Of a stretch of DNA of 64,000 bases, positions 9,753-20,252 are shown one piece after another (positions within the stretch are counted from its first letter, which is position 1; each line of letters starts with the position of its first letter). The translations under genes and the position numbers were made by a program. Under the pieces are notes generated by a model. The model made no database searches. It worked only from the letters and a program-made list of their open reading frames with translations, and was not told where the DNA came from. This stretch comes from Fallopia convolvulus (taxonomy: Eukaryota > Streptophyta > Magnoliopsida > Caryophyllales > Polygonaceae), in NCBI GenBank assembly GCA_964016875.1, contig OZ024721.1:3849001-3913000 (forward strand), given 5' to 3'.

Positions 9753-12700
9753 ATGAGTGTTGAAGAAGAAGAGGAAGTTGAGTCTGAAAACGAGATGGTT
9801 GAATCAGAGGTAATTTACGATTTAGTTGAAGTAGTAATACATTTTTCAAGATAATACATGATTTCGATTGTTGTGTTAAAAACATTTATTGAAATTTATA
9901 ATGTGTTACTATTATTGCATAGTATACATGTTCGATGAATTAAGATAAATTGTGATATTATATACGTAGGTACCTAGGAAGGATTTTTCTGTTGATTTTG
10001 AGAATGATACTGTGTGGGATAATAGAGAAGACATGCTAAATTGGGCTAGGCAGGTCGGTCGTGAAAGAATGATGATGTTGACAATAAAAACATCAAACCA
10101 AACAATGGTCAGGCTTGCATGTCATAGGCATGGCAAATATAGATCTGGAAAGAAGGGTGAAGTACTCCCAATTGTTAGACCACCAAGTGTACGGACACTG
10201 CAGAGCAAATGCAACTGTAAGTTTCAGTTGGTTGGGGTTCGAAGCAAGTCAACGGGAAAATGGGCATTAACTGTTGGGTGCGGAATTCACAACCATGACC
10301 TCTCAAGTAGTTTACTTGGTTATTCATTTATGGAATGAATGACGGAAGCTCAGAAGGAGTTGGTTAGGAATTTGAGCTACATATATGTGCCTCCAAGGAG
10401 AATAGTCGAGGAATTGAGGGCGCTATATCCTGGTAATGTGACATCGGCGAAACAAGTTTCAAATATGAGGGCAAAGTTTCTAATCGAGGATCGTGGAAAT
10501 ATGACGGTAACCCAATATGCGCTACATTTCTTGCAACGAAACGAATATCGTTTCTTTCCGAAGAGGATGGATAATTCAGATCATATAGAGATCTTGTTCT
10601 TCGTCCACCCGATCTCGTTGCATCTACTGAGATTGTTTCCATATGTTGTCATTATGGACAGCACATATAAGACAAATAGGTACACTTTTCTAAACTTTGA
10701 ATATGTTATTTAATCCTTTTGTTTTGTTTTCACAATTGTATTAATATGTCATACTTGGACAGGTACGACATGGCATTACTAGAGATGGTTGGATTCACGT
10801 GCACTAACAAATCATTCAACATCGGTTTTGCATTTATCTCTAAGGAAGACACCGAGAGCTATACATGGGTGTTGAAACAGTTGAAGCGTTTGTTTGCAGA
10901 ATTGGGGACAATGCCAAATGCGATTGTTACAGATCGAGAGAAGGTGATCATGAATGCAAAGGACGCTGTATTTGGGGACGAAGTAAAACATCTCCTGTGT
11001 TGGGTGCACGTGAAGATGAACATTAAAGCGTATGCTCTTTGTATTCTAAAAGACCTCAAGGCTGCAGAAAGATTTGTCCATAGGTGTTGGGGCATATTTA
11101 TGTCATCAACTGAGGGAAAATATGAGGAGAGGTTTCTCAAAGTGAAAGAGCGTTGGCCAGGGCTCATGCCATATGTTGAGAAGTCATGGCTTGGGCCTTA
11201 CAAGCAGTTGATAGTAAGAGCATCGACGGAGCATTGTCTTCACTTTCAGACGAGAACAACGAATCGGTAAGTTTAGGCCTATATATGTACCTTGATTTAT
11301 TAATTTATATTAAGAAAAATAAGTGAAATTATGTTTATTTCAGGGTGGAGGGCATGCACCATGTGCTTAAAAAGATACTTGACAGTTCTCGAGTAGGCTT
11401 TAACACGGTGATTGGAAGGATTCACCATCAGATTGTGTCCCAAGTTGGTGGTTTGCGGGGAGATCTTGAGATGGCACGTACGAAGCTACCGACAGAGTTG
11501 GAGGGGGTCCCTAAGGAAGTGAGGGCGATATTTGTTCGTCTATTTTATAGAGTATCAACACACTGCATTAAGAAGTTGTTGAATATGTTCTACAACCTAC
11601 ACAAAAAGATGAGTGAGGGAAAGATGGAGATTGAGTGTGATGATTATTGGTGGAGAGAGCGCATGGGTCTTCCTTGTCCTCATAGGATTGCTCATGACAT
11701 CGTCAACAAGCAGCCCATAATGCCAAGTGAGATACACTCGTTTTGGCATCAAGTGGTATGGGACGGCATCGATCCACAACGCATGCCCATAAAAGACAAT
11801 GTATCCCTCTCAATTTACCAAGTTAGAATGGAATTGATGATTGAGATGTATAAGAGAGGAGAATTGACTGAGGATCAGGTGCACGGTATATTTGAGTCAT
11901 TTGTAGACATGGTCATACCCCAAGATTCTTCATTGCTTGAGCCGATACATTCAATGCTTGTTTCATGGCGAAAGGGAAGGCCAAAGGGGTCTACAAAGGG
12001 CTCAACCAAGAGGAGTAGTACTCTTCTTGAGCATAGGATGAGTGAGTATGAGTAGGAGAAGAAAGACAATGATTTGAAGGAGAGAGAAGAGAAGGAAAAG
12101 GAGAGCAATAAGGAAATCACGTCGACGGCAAAGAAGCGTGGGAGGCCAAAGGGCTTAACCAACAAGGCCAAAAAGAAAATTATGGTAGATACGAATGAAC
12201 AAGTTCAAAATAAAGAAGTGGTGTGGTTGGGGGTGAACTTTGGTGTTGAAAATGTTAACCCTTTCATGTTTCCTTACATTGTGAGAGCTAGGGATGTAGC
12301 GGCGGATGGTCATTGTGGTTATAGATCCTTTGCAGAGGTATTGGGATATGGAGAGGGACAATACCATAGAGTTCGAAAGGATCTATCTGCTGAATTGAGG
12401 CGGAACAGAGTCATATATGAGCGTGTAGGGAACAGGCCAACTATCGATGATCTTTTGCAGAGTATTTCGTATGTGGACAGCCCGTGCATGCGACCATATT
12501 GGCTCGAGATGCCCATTGGTGGTTTGATATTTGCCACATTACACCAGGTTGCTCTTGTGATGTTGTCGTGGAATGGATCACACACATGCTTACCTATGAT
12601 GGGTATAGGGGACAATCGGCGCCCTCCGACAAAGATTTATGCCATAGCTCTTGTGGGACAAAGAAACCACTTTATACCAGTAAGTATAATTAATAATGAC

Positions 12701-12923
12701 TTAATTATGATTACTTGAAGTGTAATTGTTGTTATTTATGGTTAGATATTATTTTTTGTAGGTGTGGTTGAAGGATGGCGCGCCGCTTCCTCCTCCTCCG
12801 ATAGATTGTACAAGGAATCATGACCCTAGTGTGAAGGGGTGGGACCATCCGTTTACACAACGGATGGAAACATGGCGCGAACTTCGTGTTTCTAATGGTT
12901 TAAGCCCAAATGTAGGATGTTAG
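9753..12923 (+). pseudogene. MULE transposase fused to an OTU cysteine-protease domain; five exons, two premature stops
   Basis: Proposed exons are 9753-9809, 9970-10679, 10763-11266, 11344-12679 and 12762-12923. All introns are GT-AG, 77-160 bases, and phases agree, giving 922 codons. Domains in order: acidic start; FAR1/MuDR-like zinc-binding region (CNCKFQLVGVRSK, CGIHNHDL); MULE transposase core with the three expected acidic residues (VIMDSTYKTN; NAIVTDREKVI; TTNRVEGMHH) and CWVHVKMN; a SWIM-like CDDYWWRERMGLPCPHR; two AT-hook words (KGRPKGS, KRGRPKG); then an OTU fold with VAADGHCGYRSF (catalytic Asp and Cys) and a late His in GQRNHFIPV. In-frame stops lie at 10336-10338 (TGA) and 12053-12055 (TAG), with no frameshift. 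The start is tentative because gypsy integrase ends only about 10 bases upstream, so the natural 5' end and terminal repeat are lost. Confidence 0.85.
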
Positions 12924-13159
12924 AGTTATTAATGTTGGATACATATTGTTATGAATCTTTTGATGTTATGCATTGTAGACACTTATTTTTACATGGAACT
13001 AAAGTTAAACAAGTTTCAATAACGTTTAGTGAATTGCTATAGCTTCGAAAAAACATAGAATTTAGAATTTGACAAGTTCACATGGGAAACAAGAATTTAC
13101 ACGTTCACAAATAGCATGAATTAGACACTAACAGTTTGTATCACCTTGTAGACTTGCAG

Positions 13160-13290
13160 CAATTTGAAGCTAGTAATTATTGCGCTTCATGACGCGCAAA
13201 TAGACGCTTCATGAAGCGCAAAATTACGCTTCATGATGCGCAATGGTACGCATCATGATGCGCAAAAAACCATGACAAAAAAAACGGGTG
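13160..13290. repeat. CTTCATGAAGCG palindrome cluster 1
   Basis: Four tandem words, GCGCTTCATGACGCGC, ACGCTTCATGAAGCGC, ACGCTTCATGATGCGC and ACGCATCATGATGCGC, are separated by short AT spacers. Each is a near-perfect palindrome around TCATGA. The cluster lies about 240 bases after the MULE stop codon. The same words recur at 14.65-14.81 and 26.68-26.82 kb. Confidence 0.85.
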
Positions 13291-13689
13291 GCTTTCGCTC
13301 GTCCCCCGTTTCGAACCGTAGACTATATCCTCAAACGCGTGTACCTGGACCAAGTGTGCCGCATTGGCTATCAATGTATATAGACAAGGATTTTGATTTG
13401 AACTAATGGATTTTCGACTCGGTTTGGTCGGGATTTATAATAAACATTCCGGTTCACCTATTTTTAGGGTTCGAAAAATAAAATTATAACCGGTTCCTAA
13501 CATATTGTAATTTAAATAATTTTCTAGATATATAATATATCGAGAAATGTATATTTGAATATGTGAACCCTTTGTATTCATATTAAACCTTTTATATAAC
13601 GAACCGAGCTCAAATTAAACTGGAAAAATAAAAAAGGTACCGGTTCTTGAAATTTCATTTTATATGGGTTAGTACCATAAATTTAGGTA
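13291..13689. other. Non-coding spacer
   Basis: AT-rich DNA with no coding signal. It separates palindrome cluster 1 from the telomere-like array. Nothing else is recognised. Confidence 0.4.
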
Positions 13690-14215
13690 AGGTTACGTTT
13701 AATGGTTACGGTTTAGGGTTTAGTGTAGGGTTAGGGTAGGGTTAGGGTATAGTAATGGTTTAGGGTTAGGGTATAGTAAGGGTATATGATTTAGGGTTTA
13801 GGGTTTAGGGTTTAGGGTATAGTAAGGGTATATGATTTAGGGTTTAGGGTATAGTTAGTGTAGGATTTAGGGTTTAGGGTTAGGATTTAGGGTATGGTTC
13901 AGGGTTTAGGGTATTAAGGGTGTAGGGTAATGAGTTTAGATGAACGATATGAACATCCTTTCAAGTACTTCATAATTAATGATAAGGTTTAGGGTTTATG
14001 GTTTAGGGTTTAGGGTTTAGAGTTATGAATTTAGATGAACGATATGGACATCCTTTCAAGTACTTCATAATTAATGATAAGGCTATGTTTTATGGTTTGT
14101 TTTAGAGTTTAGGGTTTAGTGTTAGGATTTAGGGTATGGTTCAAGGTTTAGGGTATTAAGGGTGTAGGGTAATGAGTTTAGATGAACGATATGAACATGA
14201 TTTAGGGTTAGCCAT
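13690..14215 (+). repeat. Degenerate telomere-like array, TTTAGGG orientation
   Basis: Dozens of TTTAGGG and TTAGGG words are mixed with GGTATAG and GGGTAT variants. The array has higher-order duplication: a segment with GTTTAGATGAACGATATG, CATCCTTTCAAGTACTTC and ATAATTAATGATAAGG appears at about 13932-13988 and 14030-14084. A block starting GGATTTAGGGTATGG occurs at about 13888 and again at 14128. Such internal duplication and degeneracy argue against a recently captured chromosome end. Confidence 0.85.
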
Positions 14216-14379
14216 TTAACATACTAATCCTGACATATATACAACATATCCATACACCCAATAACTAACAAGTAAGCCTAATTCATACAATAAATAATAA
14301 TCGCTAAACTAATTTGCAAGGAATGATTAAAACCTCAAAGTAACCATAACCATATTGTATATACAACCAAAATAACTAA

Positions 14380-14650
14380 AATCCTAACTCTTGACGTTAA
14401 TCCTACCATTTAACTACAAACAAAATCCTAAATTGAATTGAACAAACCCTAAAACCTATGCATTAAATGTAACATTCGTTAACCCTAAATAATAATCGCA
14501 ATTGTAATTTGAATTTAAAGATCAAAAGGTCACACTAACCCTACCATTTAAATAAGCTCAAAATGGAAATAAAACATTATCATTTAACACTCATTTCCAT
14601 GTTGAGACCCTAACCCTATACCCCAACCCTACTAATACCCTAAACCCTAT
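14380..14650 (-). repeat. Sparse telomere-like words, CCCTAAA orientation
   Basis: The words AACCCTAAA, AACCCTA, CTAACCCTA and CCCTAAACCC recur on the plus strand, opposite in orientation to the array at 13.69-14.2 kb. The arrangement is sparser and more degenerate than its partner. Together the two form a mirror image centred near 14.3 kb. Confidence 0.65.
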
Positions 14651-14815
14651 TTCTTCGCGTCGTGAAGCGCTATGCTTCATTAAGCATAGCGCTTCATGAA
14701 GCGCTGAAATGTGCAAGCCAAAACCCTGAAGGGGGGCCAATTAAAAAAGAACGCTCCATGAAAAGTAACGCTTTATGAAGCGTACATTTGCGCTTCATGA
14801 AGCGCAAAATCTAGA
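14650..14815. repeat. CTTCATGAAGCG palindrome cluster 2
   Basis: Contains CGTGAAGCGCTATGCTTCAT and AGCATAGCGCTTCATGAAGC, AACGCTTTATGAAGCGTA (14767-14784) and GCGCTTCATGAAGCGCAAAA. The 18-base word at 14767-14784 matches the reverse complement of 26681-26698 at 17 of 18 positions. These two words bracket about 11.9 kb. Confidence 0.85.
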
Positions 14816-14941
14816 ACAGAAATAACCACCAACGCTGCCATATCTCCATCCATATCTTATTACGCAGGATATGGAAGTTGTGAGATTCGATCCACGATTA
14901 ATTTCGGGAAACTAATTATATGGAGGGAAAATATAGCGCCA

Positions 14942-15289
14942 ATGTTGGACTCCCTCTCTATTTATGACTCAACCAGATTAACTCTTCTTTCATTATCAAC
15001 ACATTCAAAGGCGTTAAAAAACACAGCAACCATGGTTTCAAGGGAGCATTCGAGGGATTTGCAAGAGGTTCGCCTATTTATGCGCGAACTGATGCAAAGC
15101 AATGAAATTGGGATCAAGAAGGTTGGCAGGCATCTTGGACGCTTAGGTTATTTCAAGACGCTCGAGCGAATTTTTGCTGAGGAGATGAATGGTAATCCGA
15201 CTCAACCTGATTTCCGCTTAGTCAGGAGAGAGCCTGTGGAGAACGAAGATGAAGGTGCTAGCGAGAAGAATCCAATTATAATTGAATAG
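14942..15289 (+). CDS. Small unrecognised protein inside the left palindrome cluster
   Basis: The frame is open for 115 codons from 14942. A second ATG at 15032, in the good context ACCATGG, would give 86 residues and is the likelier start. The product is charged, with an alpha-helical look (HSRDLQEVRLFMRELMQSNE) and a central KKVGRHLGRLGYFKTLERIF. It ends in an acidic tail. I recognise no family. It sits about 130 bases inside the palindrome cluster and points toward the PMD gene, so it may be a second protein of the element. It could also be the 5' exon of a larger lost gene. Confidence 0.4.
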   Translation: MLDSLSIYDSTRLTLLSLSTHSKALKNTATMVSREHSRDLQEVRLFMRELMQSNEIGIKKVGRHLGRLGYFKTLERIFAEEMNGNPTQPDFRLVRREPVENEDEGASEKNPIIIE

Positions 15290-15585
15290 ATCATTTGATG
15301 TTTTTAGTTTTAGAGTGTTTATGTTATTTTACATTAGTGTTTATGTTATTTTAGCATATATGGTTTTCCTTGTTTTTTTCCGTTATCAAACTAGTGTGTT
15401 TGTTAAGTTGCACTTAAGTTGTTTTTACCCTTAATGAGAGTAGCTTCGTGTTGCAATTCATTCTTGACAATGGGATCATCTGGTAATACATTATTTTCTG
15501 AATTCAAGTACTCCAATACCTGACTCAAGACACTCTTTGACACAATAGCTCTCTTGCGTGCTACAAAACTTGCGCTTAGTGGGAA

Positions 15586-16287
15586 CTACAAGATGTTTAC
15601 TGGACCAGGCAGATCGCCCCAATATTGCACCAGGCAGATCGCTCCACGGCCTTCTTCACGTACTTCAGGTAAGCGAGGCACACTGATGGGGAAATGGATT
15701 TCTGCATTCTGACGAGGAAGGACGAGAGCTGTTCGCCAATCACTGCAAACAGATCGAAGACGCAGATCGTCAACATTAGAATCCAGCAAATCTCGAATCG
15801 TCTCCAATATTGCACCAGGCAGATCGCTCCACGGCCTTGATTCTGACATCCAAGCAGGCAGAGGCCAGAATAGGTTGGGAAGTTTAAACTCTCCATAGAG
15901 ATGTTCCTCCAAATCATAGGTTGTGAAATCACTAGACTTAATCTCGTTTGGACCATGGTTTTCATATGGGATATTTACAAAAGGAGCCAACCAGTACACA
16001 CAATTCCCTTTATACCCCTTAAAATATCCCGATGAAATAGCAGCAAAAACATCTCCACTCGTCAATACAATTAAATCATTCAGTTCAAAGGTATTCCAAG
16101 CACCATTAAGCAGTTTGAAAACTCTAACTTCTGCCTCAAAATCCTCATTTATCCACCCTGATGTAACCAAGAACAAATCCGAATTGTATCCTACCAGACT
16201 CAGTTCAAAGGTTTGCAGATTATAGTCAGGAAGATTTTGCAGCTGAGGCACAACCTTAGAATCCAGCAAATCTCGAATCCACCCCAA
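15586..16287 (-). pseudogene. Rearranged F-box/DUF295 gene fragment
   Basis: A single open minus-strand frame holds a DUF295-like half (LSLVGYNSDLFLVTSG, VRVFKL, GNCVYWLAP, TTYDLEEHLYGEFKLP), followed by an F-box-like half (PWSDLPGAILETIRDLLDSN, LRLRSVCSDWRTAL). In ordinary plant F-box/DUF295 proteins the F-box comes first, so the order is permuted. F-box words are also repeated outside their place: IRDLLDSK begins the frame, and CCGTGGAGCGATCTGCC sequences occur at 15622-15652 and 15807-15838. The block is bracketed by CTACAAGATGTTTA words near 15585 and 16307. It looks like captured and shuffled gene DNA, not a working SCF substrate receptor. Confidence 0.65.
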
Positions 16288-16461
16288 TATTAGACGCAGA
16301 TCTTACTACAAGATGTTTATGAAGCAATACTTCAAGGAACTACAAGCATCTGATATCTGTATCCAAGATTTGAACATTGAGGAATCACTTCAGCAGATCA
16401 GAGCAATATTCAGCAGATATTCAACAGCAAATCCATTACTATGACTGTATGATTTAAGGTA

Positions 16462-17164
16462 TTAAAAATAAACCTGCAAAGAAGCATCTCTCCCGAACTT
16501 TGCAGGTCTTCCTTGTGTGTTCCTCCTAACATCTTTCAAGTGCGCCATTAAGAGTGGGACAGGAGGGTACGCATCAGACAGTTGGAAGGCTTGAACAAGA
16601 TGGACTGCATCTATCAGTTTCCCATCGTTGATCAATGCCTCAATAATCCCTGAAAAGGGGCAATAGGGCATGAAACTCATTTAATAGTGAAGTAGGACCA
16701 AATATTCAAGAATAAAACAAAACTTCCATAAAATTTTCATGGGCAAATGACATGAAACTAGAATGACATCTCTTATGTATGGTCAAGCTTCACAGACCCA
16801 TCACAGGTCAGTAAGTTTTTTAAGAGGACCAACCTGGCATTTTTTCTGTCAAGCCAAGGGAAAGGCAGAGCTCAGTAGCCTGCCTGTCACCACAAACTAG
16901 TGCAAGAACAAGCTTGCAGAGTTCGTCCTGATCAAACTCAGACCCGATCCTAAAAGTTGCAACAAGGCTCAAGAATCCCTCTATTTCTAGTGAATTTTCA
17001 TTTCCACTGGCAGCATCATTGCCTTCAACAACACCTAATTTAGCCATCCACTCATCAGCAATTCCCTTAGCTTCCCCTTTGATTTCAAGATTCAAATAAT
17101 TATTATCCACACATGAGCCAGCATTTGCCAACACAGTAGCCAAGAAAAACACAGCTGATGACAC
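16462..17164 (-). pseudogene. FRIGIDA-like gene fragment, two exons
   Basis: Minus-strand exons run from about 17160 to 16834 and from 16649 to about 16462, joined by a GT-AG intron (16833-16650). The joined product contains IADEWMAKLGVVEGNDAAS, FLSLVATFRIGSEFDQDELC, LCLSLGLTEKMPGIIEALIN and AVHLVQAFQLSDAYPPVPLL. This is the core of the Frigida/FRL family (FL.L.ATF.I.S.F...EL..L......RR.A.LC..LGL..K.PG.IE.LI......AV.F..AF.L...FPPVPLL). Family members act in flowering-time and chromatin regulation. The N- and C-terminal parts are absent, so this is a captured fragment. The preserved intron implies genomic DNA capture. Confidence 0.8.
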
Positions 17165-19061
17165 AGGGAAAAGAAGTAATCAAAATATATGTATGAACAC
17201 TGCAACAGTGCCATCGATTCAGCACATACTAGAAAGAAAAACACAGCTGGAGTATATTAATAGTATTACTTGGTGAACAACAGTGCCATCAATCACCAAG
17301 TTGCTTCAGATTTTCTTTTGCAAGCCTTTTCAATTCCCATTTGCCCATATTCATGACCATACACTGAGATTCCCACTGATCATCTAACAAATTCATCTAG
17401 TCTCAGTAATATAAACATTAATAAAAATTAAAAAGAAGTTATATCTCATCAAGGCATTACACACACACACACTTATGCAGCATTCAGCTAAAAAGAAGTT
17501 ATATCTAGTCTCATGTTTGTCAGTAAATTAGCCTAATCACCATGTCAACCAGGGTATGCTACAGAATTATGCTACAGAATTCAGCAATAACACCAACATC
17601 CATATCAAATTCAAGTGGATAAACTTGACCAGAATCACAAAACATGAAAGCTCAAATGCCATCAATGAACTTGCAAGCATTCAAAACTCACACAGAACTT
17701 GCAAACAACATTAATCTGGCACTACAACAGCACAAGTGGCATCAATGAACTTGCAAGCATTCAAAACTCACACAGAAGCAAAGAGATGAAGCCCTACCGA
17801 GAAAGTGACAGCAAAATAATCTAAAGATCACAGAAACAGAAGCAAAACTCCACATAAACTCCACATAAACTGTCAATTTTTCAAAGTTACACCATTGATT
17901 TCAGGTGTATGTTTCTGGTGTCTCTTATATGGTATGTCTAAATGGTTTTTACATGGCCAACTACAACTTCACTTGTGTGAAAGTGCAAGCACAAACAAGT
18001 CAGATCCTTGTTTCAGTAGAGCACACCAGTAATTCAAGCAATAACTGCAGAGGCATACCTTTTTTCTATCTTGAAGATTATATTGGCATAATTTTTGCAT
18101 GCTTCTATTCCTATATGTTGTTTTTCTTATGGTTTTCTTGTTCTAGTTTGCAACTGTAACAGAACAATTTCCAACCAGATAACCAAATATTCTCTTTACA
18201 ATATCACACTTTTGTCACAAACCTAATGCCTTGAAGAAGATCTCATTACAAACTTAGTCAATTAACCTGGTATAATAATGAAATTAGTAATGAAGGAAAA
18301 CCTTTGAAACAATTACTTTGTTCCAATATGAAAAGAATGCAAGGAAGGTAAGTTTAAACCTGATAGACAATTATCACTGAATTTGTCACAGTTCATAATG
18401 CCAACCACTGCAGAACCCAATCTAAATGGCTAACCTGGCATGAAAAAAATAGATTTTGACCGGACATATTCAAACAAAAAACAGAACTTTGAAAATAACT
18501 GGATTAAGACTGAAATCTGTTTAGTTGTCACGTCAGTATTGATCATCATTCTACCTTTAACCTAAAACTGCCCAACTCATAATAAGTGTAAGCAAAAGGC
18601 TACTCGAACAAAAAAAATCTCTTACCATATAAGAGAAAGGGTACCTTCAGACCAAGCAATTTAATGGGTGTAGCCTGCCCAGGAACAATGCAATCTGGTC
18701 ATGCTGATTCCAACACTGCATCCACACCTAACCCACAAAATTGATAGAAAGAACAAGGTTACAAATTCAGCTGACAGTAACAGCAGCAGACCAATAAAAA
18801 ATTGATAGCACAAGAAAAAAATGAACAAACATACATTCAAAGATCAAAGAAATTGACACCAGTAACAACAACAGAGGAAATGTCAAGATTCCAGAATAAG
18901 TCCAAACAATACTGCAGCAATAGAAATGGCAATATCAATGTTAACCTAAGAGGAGAAGCAAGCTTATGAATAACAAAATGTCAAATAGGGTAGGTTTGAA
19001 TAGTAACCTGTTAATCAAGATCATAGTAGCAAAAAAAAAGTTAGTTGATCAAGTAGATTAC
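17165..19061. other. Intron-like captured or filler DNA
   Basis: AT-rich DNA without a long ORF. A 38-base word (starts CATCAATGAACTTGCAAGC) is repeated at 17660-17697 and 17740-17777. AAAAAGAAGTTATATCT recurs at about 17429 and 17490. A CA microsatellite lies near 17460. Positions 18630-18735 (minus strand) read LGVDAVLESA, a stop, then PDCIVPGQATPIKLLGLK before a possible donor. This looks like an exon but I could not assign it. A segment near 17340-17400 resembles 21045-21100, suggesting one capture was duplicated. Confidence 0.35.
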
Positions 19062-19262
19062 TAACTCATTCTCAGAAAACAATTCTCCATATGTAATACC
19101 CTCTGAGTATTGAATCTTCTTGAAATGATCAACTCCCTGCCAATTGTACCCAGAATGCTTCAGTAAAAATAAGGCAAGGAAGCAAGACTAAGAATCACTG
19201 AAAAATATATGTTATTTTTCAACCTGAAGCAGCATTAGGATTCTCTCAAGACCATAAGTGAT
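19062..19262 (-). pseudogene. Organellar glycyl-tRNA synthetase gene fragment, two exons
   Basis: Minus-strand exon 19262-19224 reads ITYGLERILMLLQ. After a GT-AG intron the exon from 19136 reads GVDHFKKIQYSEGITYGELF. Joined, this is the alpha-subunit-type core of the bacterial-style glycine-tRNA ligase used in chloroplasts and mitochondria (Arabidopsis EDD1 type: EITYGLERI.M.LQGVD....I.Y..GITYGE...ENE). Both splice boundaries are where a continuous protein needs them. Only about 37 residues remain, so it cannot encode an enzyme. It follows the VPS53 fragment in the same orientation. Confidence 0.75.
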
Positions 19263-19593
19263 CTGCACAGAAACAGGCAACAATTGATTACCAACAGCAG
19301 CTAAGGATGAGAATATAGTAAAGCAATACAGATTAATGGCAACACCATCATCTAGATTGCTCTCCAAAGGAAGTTGTCCACCATTATATTAATGTGAAAT
19401 GATATGGGAGAAAAGATAAAGCATGATGATATATTAGTATGCCAATGTGTCGTAGAAAAGAAATGCTGATAATAATAACATTTATTACTGTCATCAAAAA
19501 AATGCAGCATATCTGCTCCTTTGAAGGATCAACTGATCGACCAAGTCTTAGTCCCAGTCAAGTGAGTGTGTTGACATGTGGTGAAATTTTACC

Positions 19594-20252
19594 TTGAAAA
19601 GTCAGAGAAAACATGAGACTTGAGGATTTGTTTAATATTATTGAACTTCTCTCTCAGTTTTGTTATTTTAGGAACGTCCCTGTAGGCTTCAAAGTGACTA
19701 GACAATTGGTTCACTGCCTGAAATACTCACAACAGAATTCAGAAAATGTTGCAGCAAGATAGTTTCTGGCAGTCACTAAATACAAGTAAAAAAAAAAGTA
19801 GTCCAACTATTCATGTCTGTTATAAACATTATACCTTCAACTGAGCAGCTGCCTCCCTTTATTGCCTCTTCGAAGCCATTACCTGAAGTTGCTCCACAGC
19901 AGATACTGCCAACATAATAGTTTTAACTTAACAAATTGTGTGAAACTTTAACGAAGCTTCCTCGTTGATACAGATCCATCAAGAAAGAACATCACAAATG
20001 AATAAAATTCTGAGAGCATACAGCTGTACTCCAAGTGAAAGCAGATAAAGAAGTGAAACTCTATGTTCACTCACTTTCTTTTCCTTTTTGGAGAAGGCAT
20101 TGTACTTTTAGTGGAAGCTGAAAGCAATACTGAAAAGATCATATTTACCAAGCATGGTGAGGCGATGAAGAGCAGTAATGGTGGTTGTTATATGCTTCTT
20201 TGCAAAATCTAGCTTTTTAATGTTACGACAGATTTCCTGAACCATTGTTTCA
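19594..20252 (-). pseudogene. VPS53 gene fragment, three exons
   Basis: Minus-strand exons 20252-20149, 19905-19835 and 19717-19594 join with consistent phases. They give MVQEICRNIKKLDFAKKHIT, TTITALHRLTML, SAVEQLQVMASKRQ, a stop, REAAAQLK, then AVNQLSSHFEAYRDVPKI and KQILKSHVFSDFS. These are consecutive exons of the N-terminal coiled-coil region of VPS53, a subunit of the GARP/EARP tethering complex acting in endosome-to-Golgi traffic. A TAA stands where the family has Tyr (KRQYKEA). All six splice edges are canonical, so the fragment was copied from genomic DNA. Confidence 0.85.

Noticed and set aside
13690..14215. CRISPR-like regular repeats
   Set aside because: Units are degenerate TTTAGGG words without spacers of even length, and the context is plant transposon DNA.
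13690..14215. A true chromosome end
   Set aside because: The array is internal, degenerate and duplicated in higher-order units, with transposon DNA on both sides.
16462..20252. Intact FRIGIDA-like, VPS53 or glycyl-tRNA synthetase genes
   Set aside because: Each covers only a few exons of a long gene, and the rest is absent on both sides.
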